NCBI RefSeq assembly: GCF_004337985.1
Contig: NC_043744.1
Location: 6,447,688 to 6,511,687, forward strand
From: Pyricularia pennisetigena
Taxonomy: Eukaryota; Ascomycota; Sordariomycetes; Magnaporthales; Pyriculariaceae
Direction: 5' to 3'
Length of the DNA stretch: 64,000 nucleotides
How positions within the stretch are numbered: the first letter of the stretch is position 1; every line of letters starts with the position of its first letter. Made by a program: the position numbers and the translations under genes. A model generated the notes under the pieces. It saw only the letters and a program-made list of their open reading frames with translations, was not told the DNA's origin and did no database searches. Below, piece after piece: positions 1 through 11,449 of the stretch.

Positions 1-1728
1 AAACCCTTGTGAATTGGAAGCGTTAGGGACTTTATTAGGCGATTAACGGGTTTTTGTTGAAACTCCAGGTATGTTAGGGTTATTAATCGTTTTGTAATTA
101 ATTCCCGTACGTAATGAAATTTTAGTAACCTATATTTAACACGTTAATGGTACGTAAAGTTATATACGTTAGTTATAAAACCTGTATTATTTCCAAATGT
201 TGCAATAAGGCTTTTTATAGGTGATCCAATTTTTATAAATAGGTTTTTAAACCAATGTGCTTTACGCAGGGTTTCCGCTAAAATATCGGTTTCGGTTTTT
301 GGAATGCTTAAAACTATAATATTAACCTTGTTACATTTCCACGTTATAGGGCCCCCAAATAAGGTATACAAATATCCGAAAATGGATTTTGAATTTTCCC
401 TAACCCCGGCAAAATCGCTATCATTGAAACCCAGTAATTTTAGGTTTTTAAAACCCCCTATTAATAAAATGGGTGGTAATTCGGCTTTAAATATTTTATT
501 TCCGTAATAAATATATAAGGACTTAATACCCGTTAAGTAACGTAGTAGGTTTTTAACTGCCGTGAAATAAATTATAATAGCTTTTATTTAAAAACGTGAA
601 AGCTATTAAACCGTAAAACCAATATCCCTGTGCGTTAATAGCATTAAATATATAAAGGTACCGATAAACGCTGTAATAATTTGATTTTTAGCGCATTTAC
701 GGGTTTACCCCCGCTATATTTTAGTATACCCGGTTATAAAGGAACAAATATAAGTTTGCAATTAGTTAGTCCGAACGTTGCGCATATTTCCTTTATATAT
801 TAATTTTAATGGAGCCAAAATAGGCGTTTGGACCAATCCTTTATGATTTGAGCCTTTAAAAAATAAATTATAGGGCCCTTGTTTTTAAACGCGTATACCT
901 TATTGAAACGGGTTTTTAAATCCTGAATATATTGCAATTTAGGACCTATTAGCAGGCAATCGTTTACGAAAGTAACGATAAAATGTTTGGATTGCACGTT
1001 ATACAAAATAGTGGGATTAGAGATTAATGGTTTAAACCCTTTTTCAAAAAGTAGGGGTTTGAATTTGTTTTACCATTTTTTTTGGACCCTGTTTCAAACC
1101 GTATAGCGCCTTTTCCAACTGTATAACCTGCAGTCTTTTCGGACTATAACCCATTTCCACTAAGATTTTAGCGGTGGTAAAGTTACAAATTTTAGCCCAT
1201 TCGTTAAAACCGTTTGGAATTTGCAAATATATATTTACGTCGGTAAACTCAGTTTTTAGAAACGCACGGATAAAATCGATTTGTTTTATTTCCCAATTTT
1301 ATGCTTTAGCTATAATTAAAAATATACGCCAGGTAAATGGTATATTAATATTCGCAAAGATTTCCATATGATTCAAGCCTTTAACCTGTAAAAAAAACCC
1401 CTAACAACAAACCTAATTTTATATTTTATAGGTTTATTATTTTTATCCTTTTTTAATTTAAATATCGGCCGGGTAAAAATGAATCACGGCCTTTAGGCAT
1501 TTTAATTTTAGGGATAAAACCAAACGTTCTTGCAGTAACGATTCGGTCGAATTTAAACGTTAAAACAGTTAACCATTTAGCATTTTTAGGGTTATTTAAG
1601 GCCTGTTGATAGCTATTTAGTTTACCGTTTTTAGTGGGTTTTTCTTTATTTTTTGGGTTTAAAAACAAAAATAATGCACGTTATTTATTTCTATTAAATT
1701 TGGTTTTTCGAATTGCGAATTTAACTCC
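1..1728 (-). pseudogene. copia B reverse transcriptase and RNase H remnant
   Basis: Broken frames on the minus strand match Ty1/copia pol in order. An N-terminal RT block (1453-1668) has a KGRDSFLPGR segment resembling the family's K..LP.RWV. Next is a KALYGLKQGP motif near 1100. The polymerase site region (806-1006) reads FVNDCLLIGP where active copies have YVDD. RNase H (144-371) has LFGGPITWKCNK, the family's L.GG..SWKSKKQ signature. Loss of the YVDD aspartate context and several stops indicate a dead copy. It continues past the left edge. Confidence 0.8.
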
Positions 1729-2094
1729 ATGCTCTGTGTTTCAAATGCTGAAAACACCGGAATTTCCGTTATTTTAGGTACTGGATTAGGTACCGCTACC
1801 GTTATAAGCTCTGGAGGGCGAACAGTAGGTTATACAGGCTTAGCGGGCACTGTATTCTTAGGGTTTAAATACCCTATAACGGGTGGTAATTGCCCTATAA
1901 TAGGTAATAAATACCCTATATTTTCAGGGTTTTTTAGGGGATAATTATCCGTTGGAACGCTGTTAGTTTCGTTTTCAGGTTCAAAATTAAAATCCCCTTT
2001 TAAATTTGTATTTTCCCCCTTTAAAATTTGTAGCGTTTCCCCTTAAATAGCCAAATCTTTAGCGGTTATTCCCTTTATGATTTTTACGGTAAAG
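1729..2094 (-). pseudogene. copia B integrase-RT linker region
   Basis: This lies between the solo LTR and the RT block of copia B and carries the low-complexity Pro/Ser/Asn/Gly linker expected between copia integrase and RT. Short GGTAATTGCCCTATA-like repeats occur at 1868-1925. No catalytic motif is expected here. The assignment rests on position only. Confidence 0.5.
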
Positions 2095-2099
2095 GTTTT

Positions 2100-2652
2100 T
2101 GTAAGCAATATGGGTTGCTAACAGGGGGTTAGGTATTAGCCTAGGTGCGGCGTGGTGCTAGTTGCGTTGTAAAAATCTATAATTACAGGGTTTAAATATA
2201 TTAAAATCACTAGTTTGACATTTATAAATTTAATTCATTGGTGGGGAAAATTTTGCTTTATCTCCTTTGTATATTTGCCGACATCGAAATGGGGGTCCGC
2301 ACCACCCAAAGGGTTCCGGTACCGCACACGATTTTCCGAAAATTTATTTTATATACGTTGTTGAAAAAACACCCTTATTTCCATACAAACCATCTCTGGG
2401 TTCGCACTGACTTGCTAACTTGGTGATAATTTCAGCCCGGTACAGGGTAGCTGACTTGTAAGTGCAGGGTGGGTATTAAACCCGGTACAGGGTGAAACCC
2501 CATTCGCTGACTTTGAATCGCAACTCCTGCAACACACAAAATATAACAGAAAATTTGACAACCTCAACAGCCCCACTTCGGCACTATCTCTTGTGGCTTA
2601 TATACAAATAAACCTGGACCCATTACATGCTAAATAACGTACATAATTAACA
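2100..2652 (-). repeat. Solo LTR of copia family 1 inside copia B (TSD GTTTT)
   Basis: A 553-bp LTR with TGTAAG...ATTAACA ends is flanked by perfect 5-bp duplications GTTTT at 2095-2099 and 2653-2657. Copia B integrase sequence lies to its right and the integrase-RT linker to its left, so this is a complete element that inserted between them and collapsed to a solo LTR by LTR-LTR recombination. It belongs to the same LTR family as the copies at 3096, 5651, 16951, 59483 and 61308. Confidence 0.9.
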
Positions 2653-2657
2653 GTTTT

Positions 2658-3095
2658 ATATACGGCCCGTTTAACGGGTGCGTAAACCAACGCTGTAAAA
2701 TTTGATAAATGGGTTGAAGATTTCACCGTTTCGGTGCGGGGAACCAATTTATTAAATTTTTGGCGTTTTTCCAGCGGTATAATAACCTGGTATACAGTAC
2801 CAATAAGCCGAAAATACCCTACCTTGGGCTTGTGCGGTATTCCAAATTCGAATTCGGAATAGAATTCCTTGTAAAATGTTAAGTCCCTATTAATTACCGC
2901 TGTACGGTTAATTAAATTAGTTACGGTAAGTACTAAATAAAATTATAAATGTAATAGTAAACCCGCCGCTATAATGGTAGTCCAAAACTTATCTAAAATA
3001 ACCATAACGGACCGTTCCGTTAATCCGTTTTGGCCGTGGTTATAAGGATTCGAATTACTAAAATTAATACTTTTGCTTCTAAACCAATTTTAACA
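2658..3095 (-). pseudogene. copia B integrase C-terminal segment
   Basis: Reading the minus strand from 3095 gives a nearly open frame with the copia integrase sequence NPYNHGQNGLTERSV (the QNG.AER region with the catalytic Glu), then a NR.A motif and PHKPKVGYFR, equivalent to the family's KP....R.FG, and an EKR motif. It continues directly from the segment at 6208-6700 if copia C (3096-6207) is removed, and is cut on the other side by the solo LTR. Confidence 0.8.
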
Positions 3096-3653
3096 TGTTA
3101 ATTAGATGCGTTATTTAGCATATAATGGGTCCAGTTATATTTGTATATAAGCCACAATAAGTAATGCCGAAGTGGGGCTGTTGGGGCTGTCGGATTTTCT
3201 ATTATATTTTATATATTACAGGAATTCCGATTCAAAATTAGCGAGTGCGGTTTCACCCTATACCGGGTTTAATACCCACCCTGCACTTACGAATTAACAA
3301 CCCTATACCGGGTTGAAATTTTCACCAAATTAGCAAATTAGTGCGAACCCAAAAATGGTTTATATCGAAATAAGGGTGTTTTTTCAATAACGTATACAAA
3401 ATAATTTTTCGGAAAATCGTATACGGTACCAGAACCTTTTACGGGGTGCGGACCCCCATTTCAGTATCGGAAAATATGTAAGGGAGACAAAGCAAAATCT
3501 CCCCCACCAATAAACAAAATTTATTAATCCCAAATTTAGTAAATAATTTAATGTATTTAAACCCTGTAATTACAGGTTTTTGTAACGTAATCAGCATTAC
3601 GCCGCATTTAAGCTAATGCTTTAAACCCCCGTTAGCAACCAATATTACTAACA
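3096..3653 (+). repeat. 5' LTR of copia C
   Basis: It begins TGTTAATTAGATGCG and ends TTACTAACA, and aligns along its whole length with the reverse complement of the LTRs at 2100-2652, 16951-17504 and 59483-60042. The leader follows immediately. Confidence 0.9.
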
Positions 3654-4235
3654 AATTATAAACCCGGAAAGGCTTTAGTTTGTGTATTAAAATGCATTTT
3701 GAATCGCTGGAAAACCTGAAATTTAGGTTTTATTTTAATTATTATCGCATTTTTATACCACGTATATTAACGAAAATATTGCTGTTTTTGTGCGAAATTG
3801 TTGGTTTTAGGCGCTAATTCAGCATTTACCTCCCTGTAGTTACAATGGGGATCCCTAAAAATTAGCGTTCGATTTAGGCCCTTTTAAATATTGCAGCGAT
3901 CGTTTGCATTGTAAATCCAAAATTTTTGGTGTGGTTTTTATAAATCGTGCACGTTATTATAATTGGTCCAAATTTTTAACAGGGCTTACGCTAGCGAATG
4001 AGGGCCAAAAACCCCTGTATTCGTTCGCTAATAGCCCATTAAATTTTAATAGGTTTAATAAAATTTACAATAACTCATAAACCCATTGACGGAATTACGT
4101 TAGTGGTTATTTTATTTTGCACGATACCCCGCAATTTACCCTGCACGATATCCTGCAATTTACCTGGCACGATACTCTGCAGTCTACCCTGCACGATATC
4201 CTGCAATTTACCTTGCACGATACCCTGCAGTCTAC
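3654..4235 (+). other. Copia C 5' leader with 24-bp tandem repeats
   Basis: This untranslated leader is shared with copia D (61869-62671) and, inverted, with copia B (16098-16950). Near its 3' end, 4130-4235 holds about five diverged copies of a 24-bp unit based on CCTGCACGATACCCTGCAATTTAC. The same unit is present in about two to three copies in B and D. Confidence 0.75.
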
Positions 4236-4289
4236 CCTAATTAATTATCGCTGTACGGTTAATTAAATCAATTACGGTAAGTAGTAAAT

Positions 4290-5045
4290 AATTGCAAATT
4301 CATATTTATTCCTTTACAACCGGGTATATTAAAATATAGCGGGGGTAAACCCGTAAATGCGTTGAAAGGTAACTCATTTTAACGAATTATCGGCACTTTT
4401 ATGTATTTAATGCTATTAACGAGCCCGGATATCGGTTTTACGGTTTAATGGTTTTCACGTTTTTTAACAAAAGCTATTATAATTTATTTAACGGCAATTA
4501 ACAGCTTACTACGTTATTTAACGGGTATTAAATCCTTATTTATTTGTTACGGAAATAAAGTATTCAAAACCGAATTATTACCCAGTTTTTTAATAAAGGG
4601 TTTTAAAGGCCTTAAATTACTGGGTTTTAATAATAGCGATTTTGCCGGGGCTAGGGAAGATTCAAAATCCATTCACGGATATTTGTATACCTTATTTGGG
4701 GGCCCTATAACGTGGAAATGCAAAAAAGTTAATAACATAGTTTTAAGTATTCTAAAAACCGAAACCAATGTTTTAACGGAAACCCTGCGTGAAGCAAAAT
4801 GGTTTAAAGACTTATTTATAAAAATTGGACTATTTATAAAAGGCTTTATTGCAATATTTGGAAGTAATACAGGCTTTATAGCTAACGCATATAATTTTAC
4901 GCACCATTAACGTGTTAAATATACGTTATTAAAATTTTATTACGTACGGGAATTAATTATAAAAGAATTAATAGCCTTAAAATACCTAAATTCCAAACAA
5001 ATACCCGCTAATAGCCTAATAAAACCCCAAACGCTTCCAATTTAC
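4290..5045 (+). pseudogene. Copia C RT C-terminus and RNase H remnant
   Basis: 4683-4910 is an open stretch encoding TLFGGPITWKCKK followed by VLSILKTETNVLTETLREAKWFKDL. This is copia RNase H (L.GG.ISWKSKKQ ... STTEAEY.AL.EA.KE..WL) with the catalytic Glu/Ala region substituted. The upstream part matches the RT tail found inverted at 650-760. The match to copia B RNase H at 144-371 is close along the whole length. Confidence 0.8.
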
Positions 5046-5650
5046 AAAAACTTTTTAAAGTTTATAAGGTTTAAACTCCTAAAAATTTAGTTTTTACCTA
5101 TTAAATTTTAGGGTATTCAATTAGTTCGCTAATCAATTACCCATTATAGTTCCTTTATTAGCAAATACTGGACTTTTGTCAGCCTAATACCGGCCGTATT
5201 ACCCGAATTTACCCTGCACAGGTTAATTAATAAGCATTTTATACACACTTTATACCAAAAGTTGAATTAAAATTGAAAAGGCTCGTGTTTTGGGCGATTT
5301 ACGCATTCGGTATACCCTATATAATATGCTTAATTTGGACTGTTACCAACGAATAATCAAATTAGCTACCTGGTTTAATAGTTAATTCCGTGGGTTAATA
5401 TTATGTATATCGGGGGTTTAAATCCGGGGGTTATTATAATTTTGGGGGTTTTTTCCAATTCGGGGGTTCGTCCATTTTGGGTGTTATAGGTCGGTATAAC
5501 AGGTTTAATTATCCAGGGGGTTTATATTGGGAGTTCGAGTCGGGTTAGGACAACAGGGGGATCTTTTTTTTGGGGGTTTTATTTTTTTCATTCTTTTTTT
5601 TATATACTTTTCTTTTCCGATTGTATGTAAATAAGAGCAAAAAAAGGGAG
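5046..5650 (+). other. Copia C 3' untranslated region with runs of GGGGG
   Basis: No coding potential is visible. Between about 5405 and 5580 there are seven or more G5 tracts, mostly in the context GGGGGTT, on the element's sense strand just upstream of the 3' LTR. They stand out in an otherwise AT-rich sequence. A polypurine tract is expected here; AAAAAAGGGAG at 5640-5650 abuts the LTR and fits that role. Confidence 0.6.
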
Positions 5651-6207
5651 TATTAATCATATACGTCATTTAGCATATAATATGCCCACTTTTATTTATA
5701 CATAAAGCATAATAAATAGTGCCGAAATGGGGCTATTAGGGCTGTTAAATTTTCTATTATATTTTGTATATTACAGGAATTGCGATTTAAAGTTAGCGGA
5801 TGGGGTTTCACCGTATACCGGGTTTCATACCCACCCTGCATTTACAAATCAATCACCTTATACCGGGTTGAAATTTTCACCAAATTAACAAATTATTGCG
5901 AACCCAAAAATGGTTTATATGGAATCAAGGGTGTTTTTTCAACAACGTATACAAAATAATTCTTCGGAAAATCGTATGCGGTACCGGAACCTTTTGCGGG
6001 GTGCGGACCCCCATTTCGATGTCGGAGAGTATGTAAGGGAAATAAAGCAAAACTTCCCCCACCAATGAATTAAATCTATTAATCCCAAATTTAGTGAACA
6101 ATTTAGCGCATTTAAGCCCTGTAATTACAGGTTTTTACAGCGTAACTAGCACCACGCCGCACCTAGGCTAATGCCTAAACCCCTGTTAGCAACCAATATT
6201 GTTAATA
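5651..6207 (+). repeat. 3' LTR of copia C
   Basis: It starts TATTAATCATATACG, where TG has become TA (consistent with RIP), and ends TTGTTAATA. It is the same length and orientation as the 5' LTR at 3096-3653. Confidence 0.85.
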
Positions 6208-6700
6208 TAAAGGTTTGTATTAACCTCGTGCCCCCCGTCGAAGTGAGAATTTAGGGGGTAGCGCCCGTACGTAGCTTTTAAAACCCTAAAAAAGCTTTTA
6301 ATAACCACTTAAACCGTAGGTCCGGTTTTACTTTTTTAATGGGATAAACCACTGAAAACGTGATTTTCGGTCCACTAATAGTAAAAATACGGGCTTTTTA
6401 TTGTAAGGATTAGGTTTAAAGGTCACTGTATTACATTTTATAAAATCGAAAATATTAGAGGGTGTAAAAAGTGCGACTTTATTTGTACGCTTAACAAAAA
6501 TAGCTTTAACGCAAGCAATACAGGTAATTGCCCTAATTTTGTCAAAGTTAGGTAAATTCTTTATAATTTTAGCGGTTTCTTTTAGCAATAATAACGCTAT
6601 ATGCCCCAATCGCCTGTGCTATAACAGGGTTTTTTGGGCCTGGATTTCGTTATAATTACTTATAATTCTGTTTCCTTCAAGGGTTAACCAGCCGTCCGTA
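6208..6700 (-). pseudogene. copia B integrase N-terminal and core segment
   Basis: The minus-strand frame (main open block 6328-6609) encodes HIALLLLKETAKII, then CIACVKA, the copia GAG-pre-integrase zinc pattern (H...H...C..C), then VDRKSRFQWFIPLKK, matching the core VDD.SRY.WV..LK. A following DGGHE-like segment near 6235 matches the second catalytic Asp motif (DGGTEF). The frame then meets the copia C insertion. Confidence 0.75.
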
Positions 6701-6831
6701 ATTCGTTTAAACCCTAAAAAAAGGTAATTTTCAGCGGTTTGCTCTAAATCCGATAATCAAAGAGGTTTTAACAACGGATTTCTTGTACTGGAGACCCCTT
6801 TTTTTTCGGAAATAGTCCCTTTTATATTAGG

Positions 6832-7374
6832 TTATACAAAAGGGTCACCTAGCGGTGTACCGGGTTTACGGGGCCCCATTTTACGTGGATTTTCGGGGTT
6901 TTTACCGTTAAATTTCTGCGTTACAGGTGAATTCACGGATTTTTCCGTATTTTGTTCGGGATTTAGCTTTTCCGTTACCCTATTTTCTTCCCGTCCCGAA
7001 TCGGTGTAAATTTTATAATCTTCGTAATTTTCGGGTTTTATATTATTTAATTTTACTTCCAACGGGGCTGCGTAGTCCTTTGTAACCCCTTATAAGGTCA
7101 TGTTAAAAGCGGTGCTATATTTACCTATTATACAGGCGTAATTCGAAATTGTTAATATATTTCGAATAAGGATATCGCATTTTTCAACCTTCAAATACAA
7201 CGAATGTTTAACGGTATTTAAACGTCCCCACGCTTTGCGATCTTTGTCGAACAGGGTATTTTTTAATAATACGCCCTTTATATTATAATGTATAAAACCA
7301 ATAACGATATTTATTCCAAACGAGGGGATATATAAAACGTTATTTAACGTAAACTTTTTAAGTTCGTCAGTTTT
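6832..7374 (-). pseudogene. copia B protease-to-integrase region
   Basis: This collinear part of pol lies between the protease block and the integrase zinc finger. The 76-codon open stretch 6832-7062 is acidic and Asn/Lys-rich with no recognisable motif. The rest is broken. It is placed by position in the element. Confidence 0.45.
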
Positions 7375-7977
7375 TTAACCGTAACGGACCTGTATTTTCA
7401 CAGTCCTGGTATTTACAAGCCTAATAGGGCCACCTCCTGTACAGGTTTCGATTGTAAAACCGGGGGTATAATCGGTAAAAAATTGCTTATTTGCAAAAAT
7501 ATAGTGCGTATTACCTGTATCGCACAGGATAAGGTAACCTAATTTCCAAAGTTTAGGGGTCTTTTTTACGCCGCGTCTAGGTTTCGTTTTAACTTTAAAA
7601 TTAGCTGCTAAAACCTGTGGTTTTAGCGTTTTACCGGTATCGGTTTCCGAATCCGAATCCGAACGTAATTTTATAATTCCGCTAATAACGGAATTAACCT
7701 CCTGTTCCAGGGCGTTATACGTTGCGCATTTGTTAACGTTACCTGGAATTGAACCCGTAAATAGCTCGAAATTTATAAAAATTATAAACGTTCCAGCGGT
7801 TAATTCGCTGGAATTGGAGGATTTAGTATTTTTTGCAAAAGCAGAATCCGAATTAAAGTTTTTACTTTTTTTTCGTGATTTAAAGGTGTTTTCCTGCCCA
7901 TTATTTTCCTTTCTAGCGCCTTTTTTAGCGTTTATTTTACCCTTTTTTGCTTTCAAACTTATAATCAGCGGTTTCAA
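7375..7977 (-). pseudogene. copia B gag C-terminus and aspartic protease
   Basis: A 200-codon open stretch survives. Its first half is basic and Ser/Asn-rich, as in gag tails. The second half contains LILCDTGNTHYIFANKQFF, the copia protease pattern (D-S/T-G-A-T-x-H-I), with the catalytic Asp-Thr-Gly intact at about 7500-7525. Neighbouring gag and integrase blocks are on the same strand. A CCHC knuckle is not visible. Confidence 0.7.
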
Positions 7978-8805
7978 CCGTTGTGGAGTTTAAAATCGAA
8001 TTTTCGGATATAAAGTCCGTTATAAGGTATTGCAAATTTAACTTTTCCAAATTTCGGCCTATTACCTGCAGGTCCAATTGGGTATTGCGTTGGCGTTCGG
8101 TCCAAAAAGGGAATATCCCCTCCAGGGCCCGTAAATACTAATATCGTACATTTACGGGGTTAATTTGTACGTTAATATTCGTTAATTTAGCTTCCAATAA
8201 ATTAAAACGGTTGTTGAATTCAGGTATCAATCCTATAAATTTCGAGAAATTTAAAGCGTGGAATTCCCGATATAGTAAATTTCGATTAAATTCGGGTGCA
8301 ACGGAATAGCTATTTTCCAAGGTTTTATAAACCGTTACAGGGTTGGAATGCCATATAATAGATTTTAAAGGTTTTTCAATTCAATTGTTTTTTATAAGTA
8401 ATAATAGGATTAGTTGCTTTTGTTCCGGTAGGGTATAACCAATTTAGGGTTGGAAATAAATTCCGCTGCTTTTTAAGCCTTAAATTGTACTATTAACGCC
8501 TGTTTCCACATATTATAATTGCTAACCTTTATTAATTTACAATTTTTGGGGAAGGAAAATACCCGTTTCGATGGTTTTTTACCTATCTCGTCACCTAAAA
8601 TTAGGTTACCGGGTGGATTAGGGGGTGCGGTAGCGGGTCTATTTTCCAAATTACCATTAAAATTAGAGGATTTACCGCTTTTTAGGGCCAATAGGGCAAT
8701 TAACTGTTAAATTATCCTTTAAGATTAATCCATTTGCGTAATTAACGCTTTTAATTGCAGGTTTTGGGCCTGTAATCTAGCGGTTAGAACTTCGTTTGGG
8801 CTGGG
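7978..8805 (-). pseudogene. copia B gag, main part
   Basis: Two open pieces (8138-8320 and 8473-8691) encode a gag-like protein with a Pro/Gly-rich N-terminus. They include ILGDEIGKKPSKRVFSFPKN, YNMWKQALIVQF and NSYSVAPEFNRNLLYREFHAL, and they align with the plus-strand gag of copia D at 62672-63400. The first roughly 18 codons lie beyond gypsy A, at 16044-16097. Confidence 0.75.
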
Positions 8806-8810
8806 TTCAG

Positions 8811-9262
8811 TGTTACGACCAGACAAGATGGGTCGGTACCAATGAGGCCAGGCGGGGTCACACCCCTCCTAACGACACTCGACCAGAGAAAACACCGACC
8901 GACAGGAAACAGAATAACATAAGAGATCACGTAACCCCACGTAATCGCCAAAAAAACGATATAATTAATATATCACATATTAATTATAGCAAAACAAATA
9001 ATATGCGGGCTATGGGATATATTAAGTATATTACACCCAGGACAACGGATTATATAAAATACGCTTATTACCATGTAAATAAATTCGATTTTAAGATTGT
9101 TTAGCAGCAATTAAACTTTAATTAACCTTAATATTTACTTAAAAACGATTATAATTTTACCCCAATTATTAAAAACCCCAATTACCCAATTAAAACGCTC
9201 AATTGCTTTAACCCACTATATTTTACCCTAAAAACAGGTTACCCGATACCTTAATCGTAATA
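8811..9262 (+). repeat. 5' LTR of gypsy A
   Basis: It begins TGTTACGACCAGACAAG and ends CGTAATA (ancestral CGTAACA). It is 452 bp and matches the LTRs at 15585, 46121 and 52910. The GC-richer first 150 bp is the least mutated part. Confidence 0.92.
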
Positions 9263-9369
9263 TTTTAATTGTTTTTATTTAATATTTTACCTTAAAATAT
9301 ACCGAATAATATCGCCGAAATAATGTTTTCCAACAAAACCACCCTTTAAACCCCCTTTACTATTAACGC

Positions 9370-10320
9370 TCCGGCCAGCGTTAACGCTTTACGTTAAATA
9401 ATCGCGACGTTTTAAACAAAAAATCGACAATTCCAGGAACAAATGACCGAATAAATTAATCGGGCCAATAGGAATTATATTAAATACTTTTTACTATTAC
9501 CCTATAATAACACCCCAGGTATTTTGTAGGGATTTTTTACGGGAACCCGGGTTTATTTTCACTTTAACGAGGATAATTTCGATAATAACGCAGAAAAGGT
9601 TATTTACGCAGTTTCGCTGTTAAAAGGCGATACGTTTACCTGGTTCGAACCAATTTTACGAAATTATTTGGACCACAATAAGGAAAAAAACCGTAAAACC
9701 GAAATTAACCGCATTTTCGACGATTACAAAAATTTCGAAAAATATTTTAGGGGAGCATTCGGTAGCCCAAACGAGGAACGCATAATTAAACGTAAATTGG
9801 TACGCCTTATTTAAACCAAATCGGTATCCAAATATACCAGTAAATTTCGACAAATTACCGTTAAACTATTATGGGGCCCCGAAACCCTAATAGCACGTTT
9901 TTATGCGGGATTTAAAAAAAAAGTTAAAAACAAATTTGTTAAAGAAAAACGACCCGACACCTTAACCGAATACGTAAAGCTAGCAGTTAAAATCGATAAC
10001 CGATTTTACGTACGGAAATTGGAACGACGCGAAAAACGCAGCGTATGGGGGCCAACTTTGCGATAAACCAATACGGGACGCAAATATTAATACCCCAAAC
10101 CGTTTCGCTAATATAATATTTTTTACGGAATATATAACGGATTTATGGACTTTAACGCGACCTAATATAAAAAACCGCGTAAAGATCCTAAAAATGGTAA
10201 ATGCTTTAAATGCGAAAAATTAGGATATATAACCAAATTTTATCCCCAAAGCACTCCGGATTTATACCCCGATTTTAAAAAACCACGAAAATTAAATACC
10301 ACCACCCACTAATAAATACC
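9370..10320 (+). pseudogene. Gypsy A gag with decayed CCHC knuckle
   Basis: The Retrotrans_gag fold is recognisable in a broken frame: TPG..QGFFTGTRVYFHFNEDNF, then KGDTFTWFEPILRNYLDHN. It ends in a zinc knuckle at about 10200-10245 reading CFKCEKLGYITKFYP, where the CCHC His and last Cys have both become Tyr. His (CAT/CAC) to Tyr and Cys (TGT/TGC) to Tyr are single C-to-T or G-to-A changes. The homologous gag of gypsy E is at 46830-47660. Confidence 0.8.
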
Positions 10321-11449
10321 ACCGGATTAATATAGTTTGAAAAATTGGACCATATGTTACGACGATAATTATATAATCCATAATAACGCAAAAATGGACG
10401 CAGGATAATACTTACAAAAATTTAAAGGCATTTGGACCCTAATAGTAGGAAACCGTATATTTATTAAAACCAAACCACCGGTATAATTACGCAGGTAAAA
10501 CGCCAAATTACCCGAACCTACGGAATTAAATACTTTAAAAAAATCCGAATTAAAATTAGAATTATTGGGACAAACCCACCGTATCCGGATAATCTAATAA
10601 GCCCCAACGAACGAATTTAATAACGAGTTAAAAAACGAATTTAGCGAAAAAAAAACTATATTTTCAGATTTATACAATGCAGTAAAGGAAAATAACCCCT
10701 ATATATATAAGAAGAAATTTATCGATTTATACCGAAACGACCAATTAGTGCAATTTCCCGGAATATTATTTCGAATACAAATATAAAATTTTATAGGATT
10801 AATCGATCCAATTTTCGGAAATTACCCAATTTTGGATACCAAATATCCCAAATATACAGAAATTTTTTGGGTAAAATATTTTCGAAATAATTGCGGATTA
10901 CATTTTAGTAAAAAAATAATCCACGATTTTTTTCCACGACGACGTAAAACAATAGGTATCCACGAAATATATATTACCATTAAATTACCCAATTGGGAAA
11001 TTAAAATAAGATTTAATACTGAGCCAGCGGTAATTTTTACCCTTTGTGACGATTACCCTATGGTATGTTATAACCAAAGATAATTCCTATGGTATAAATG
11101 CACCCGAAATATTTGCAAAATATATATATTAATTAAAGTACAAATATAGTACGAAACGAAGTTACGATAACCAGGACCCGCACCTATAACCAAAATTGTA
11201 TGGAACCTTAACGTTAAAAATAACGAAATACCCATAAACGCACGAAAAACGCCTGCACCAACAGGGTACCGATTTAATAAAATTAACGTTAAAAACAGTT
11301 ATACGCCCCGAAATAAAAAGAATAAAAACCCACGACGCGAATCCAGTAAATTAAAAAATTAGGACAGCCAAACGGTACAGGGTATTAAACGGTAATAATA
11401 AAAACGGAATAAAGAACCTTAAACGCCACGTAAACCACGAAAATAGCAC

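Larger units (their letters stand above)
3096..6207 (+). mobile_element. Copia C: internally deleted Ty1/copia copy with both LTRs, nested in copia B integrase
   Basis: The 5' LTR is 3096-3653 (558 bp) and the 3' LTR 5651-6207 (557 bp), both in plus orientation. Between them lie the leader with 24-bp repeats, a short inverted integrase piece and an RT-end/RNase H remnant (4290-4910). Gag, protease and most of integrase and RT are missing, so this copy is about 3.1 kb and non-autonomous. The expected 5-bp duplication is TAACA on the left against TAAAG on the right, so it is imperfect, but the host integrase frame rejoins precisely across the insertion. Confidence 0.85.

Noticed and set aside
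4130..4235. Direct repeats that could suggest a CRISPR array
   Set aside because: Units are adjacent without spacers, diverged, and part of a retrotransposon leader in a eukaryote.
7730..7993. Plus-strand 87-codon frame, also seen inverted at 63614-63898
   Set aside because: Similarity between the two is explained by both being the antisense of copia gag; the sense strand has gag and protease motifs.
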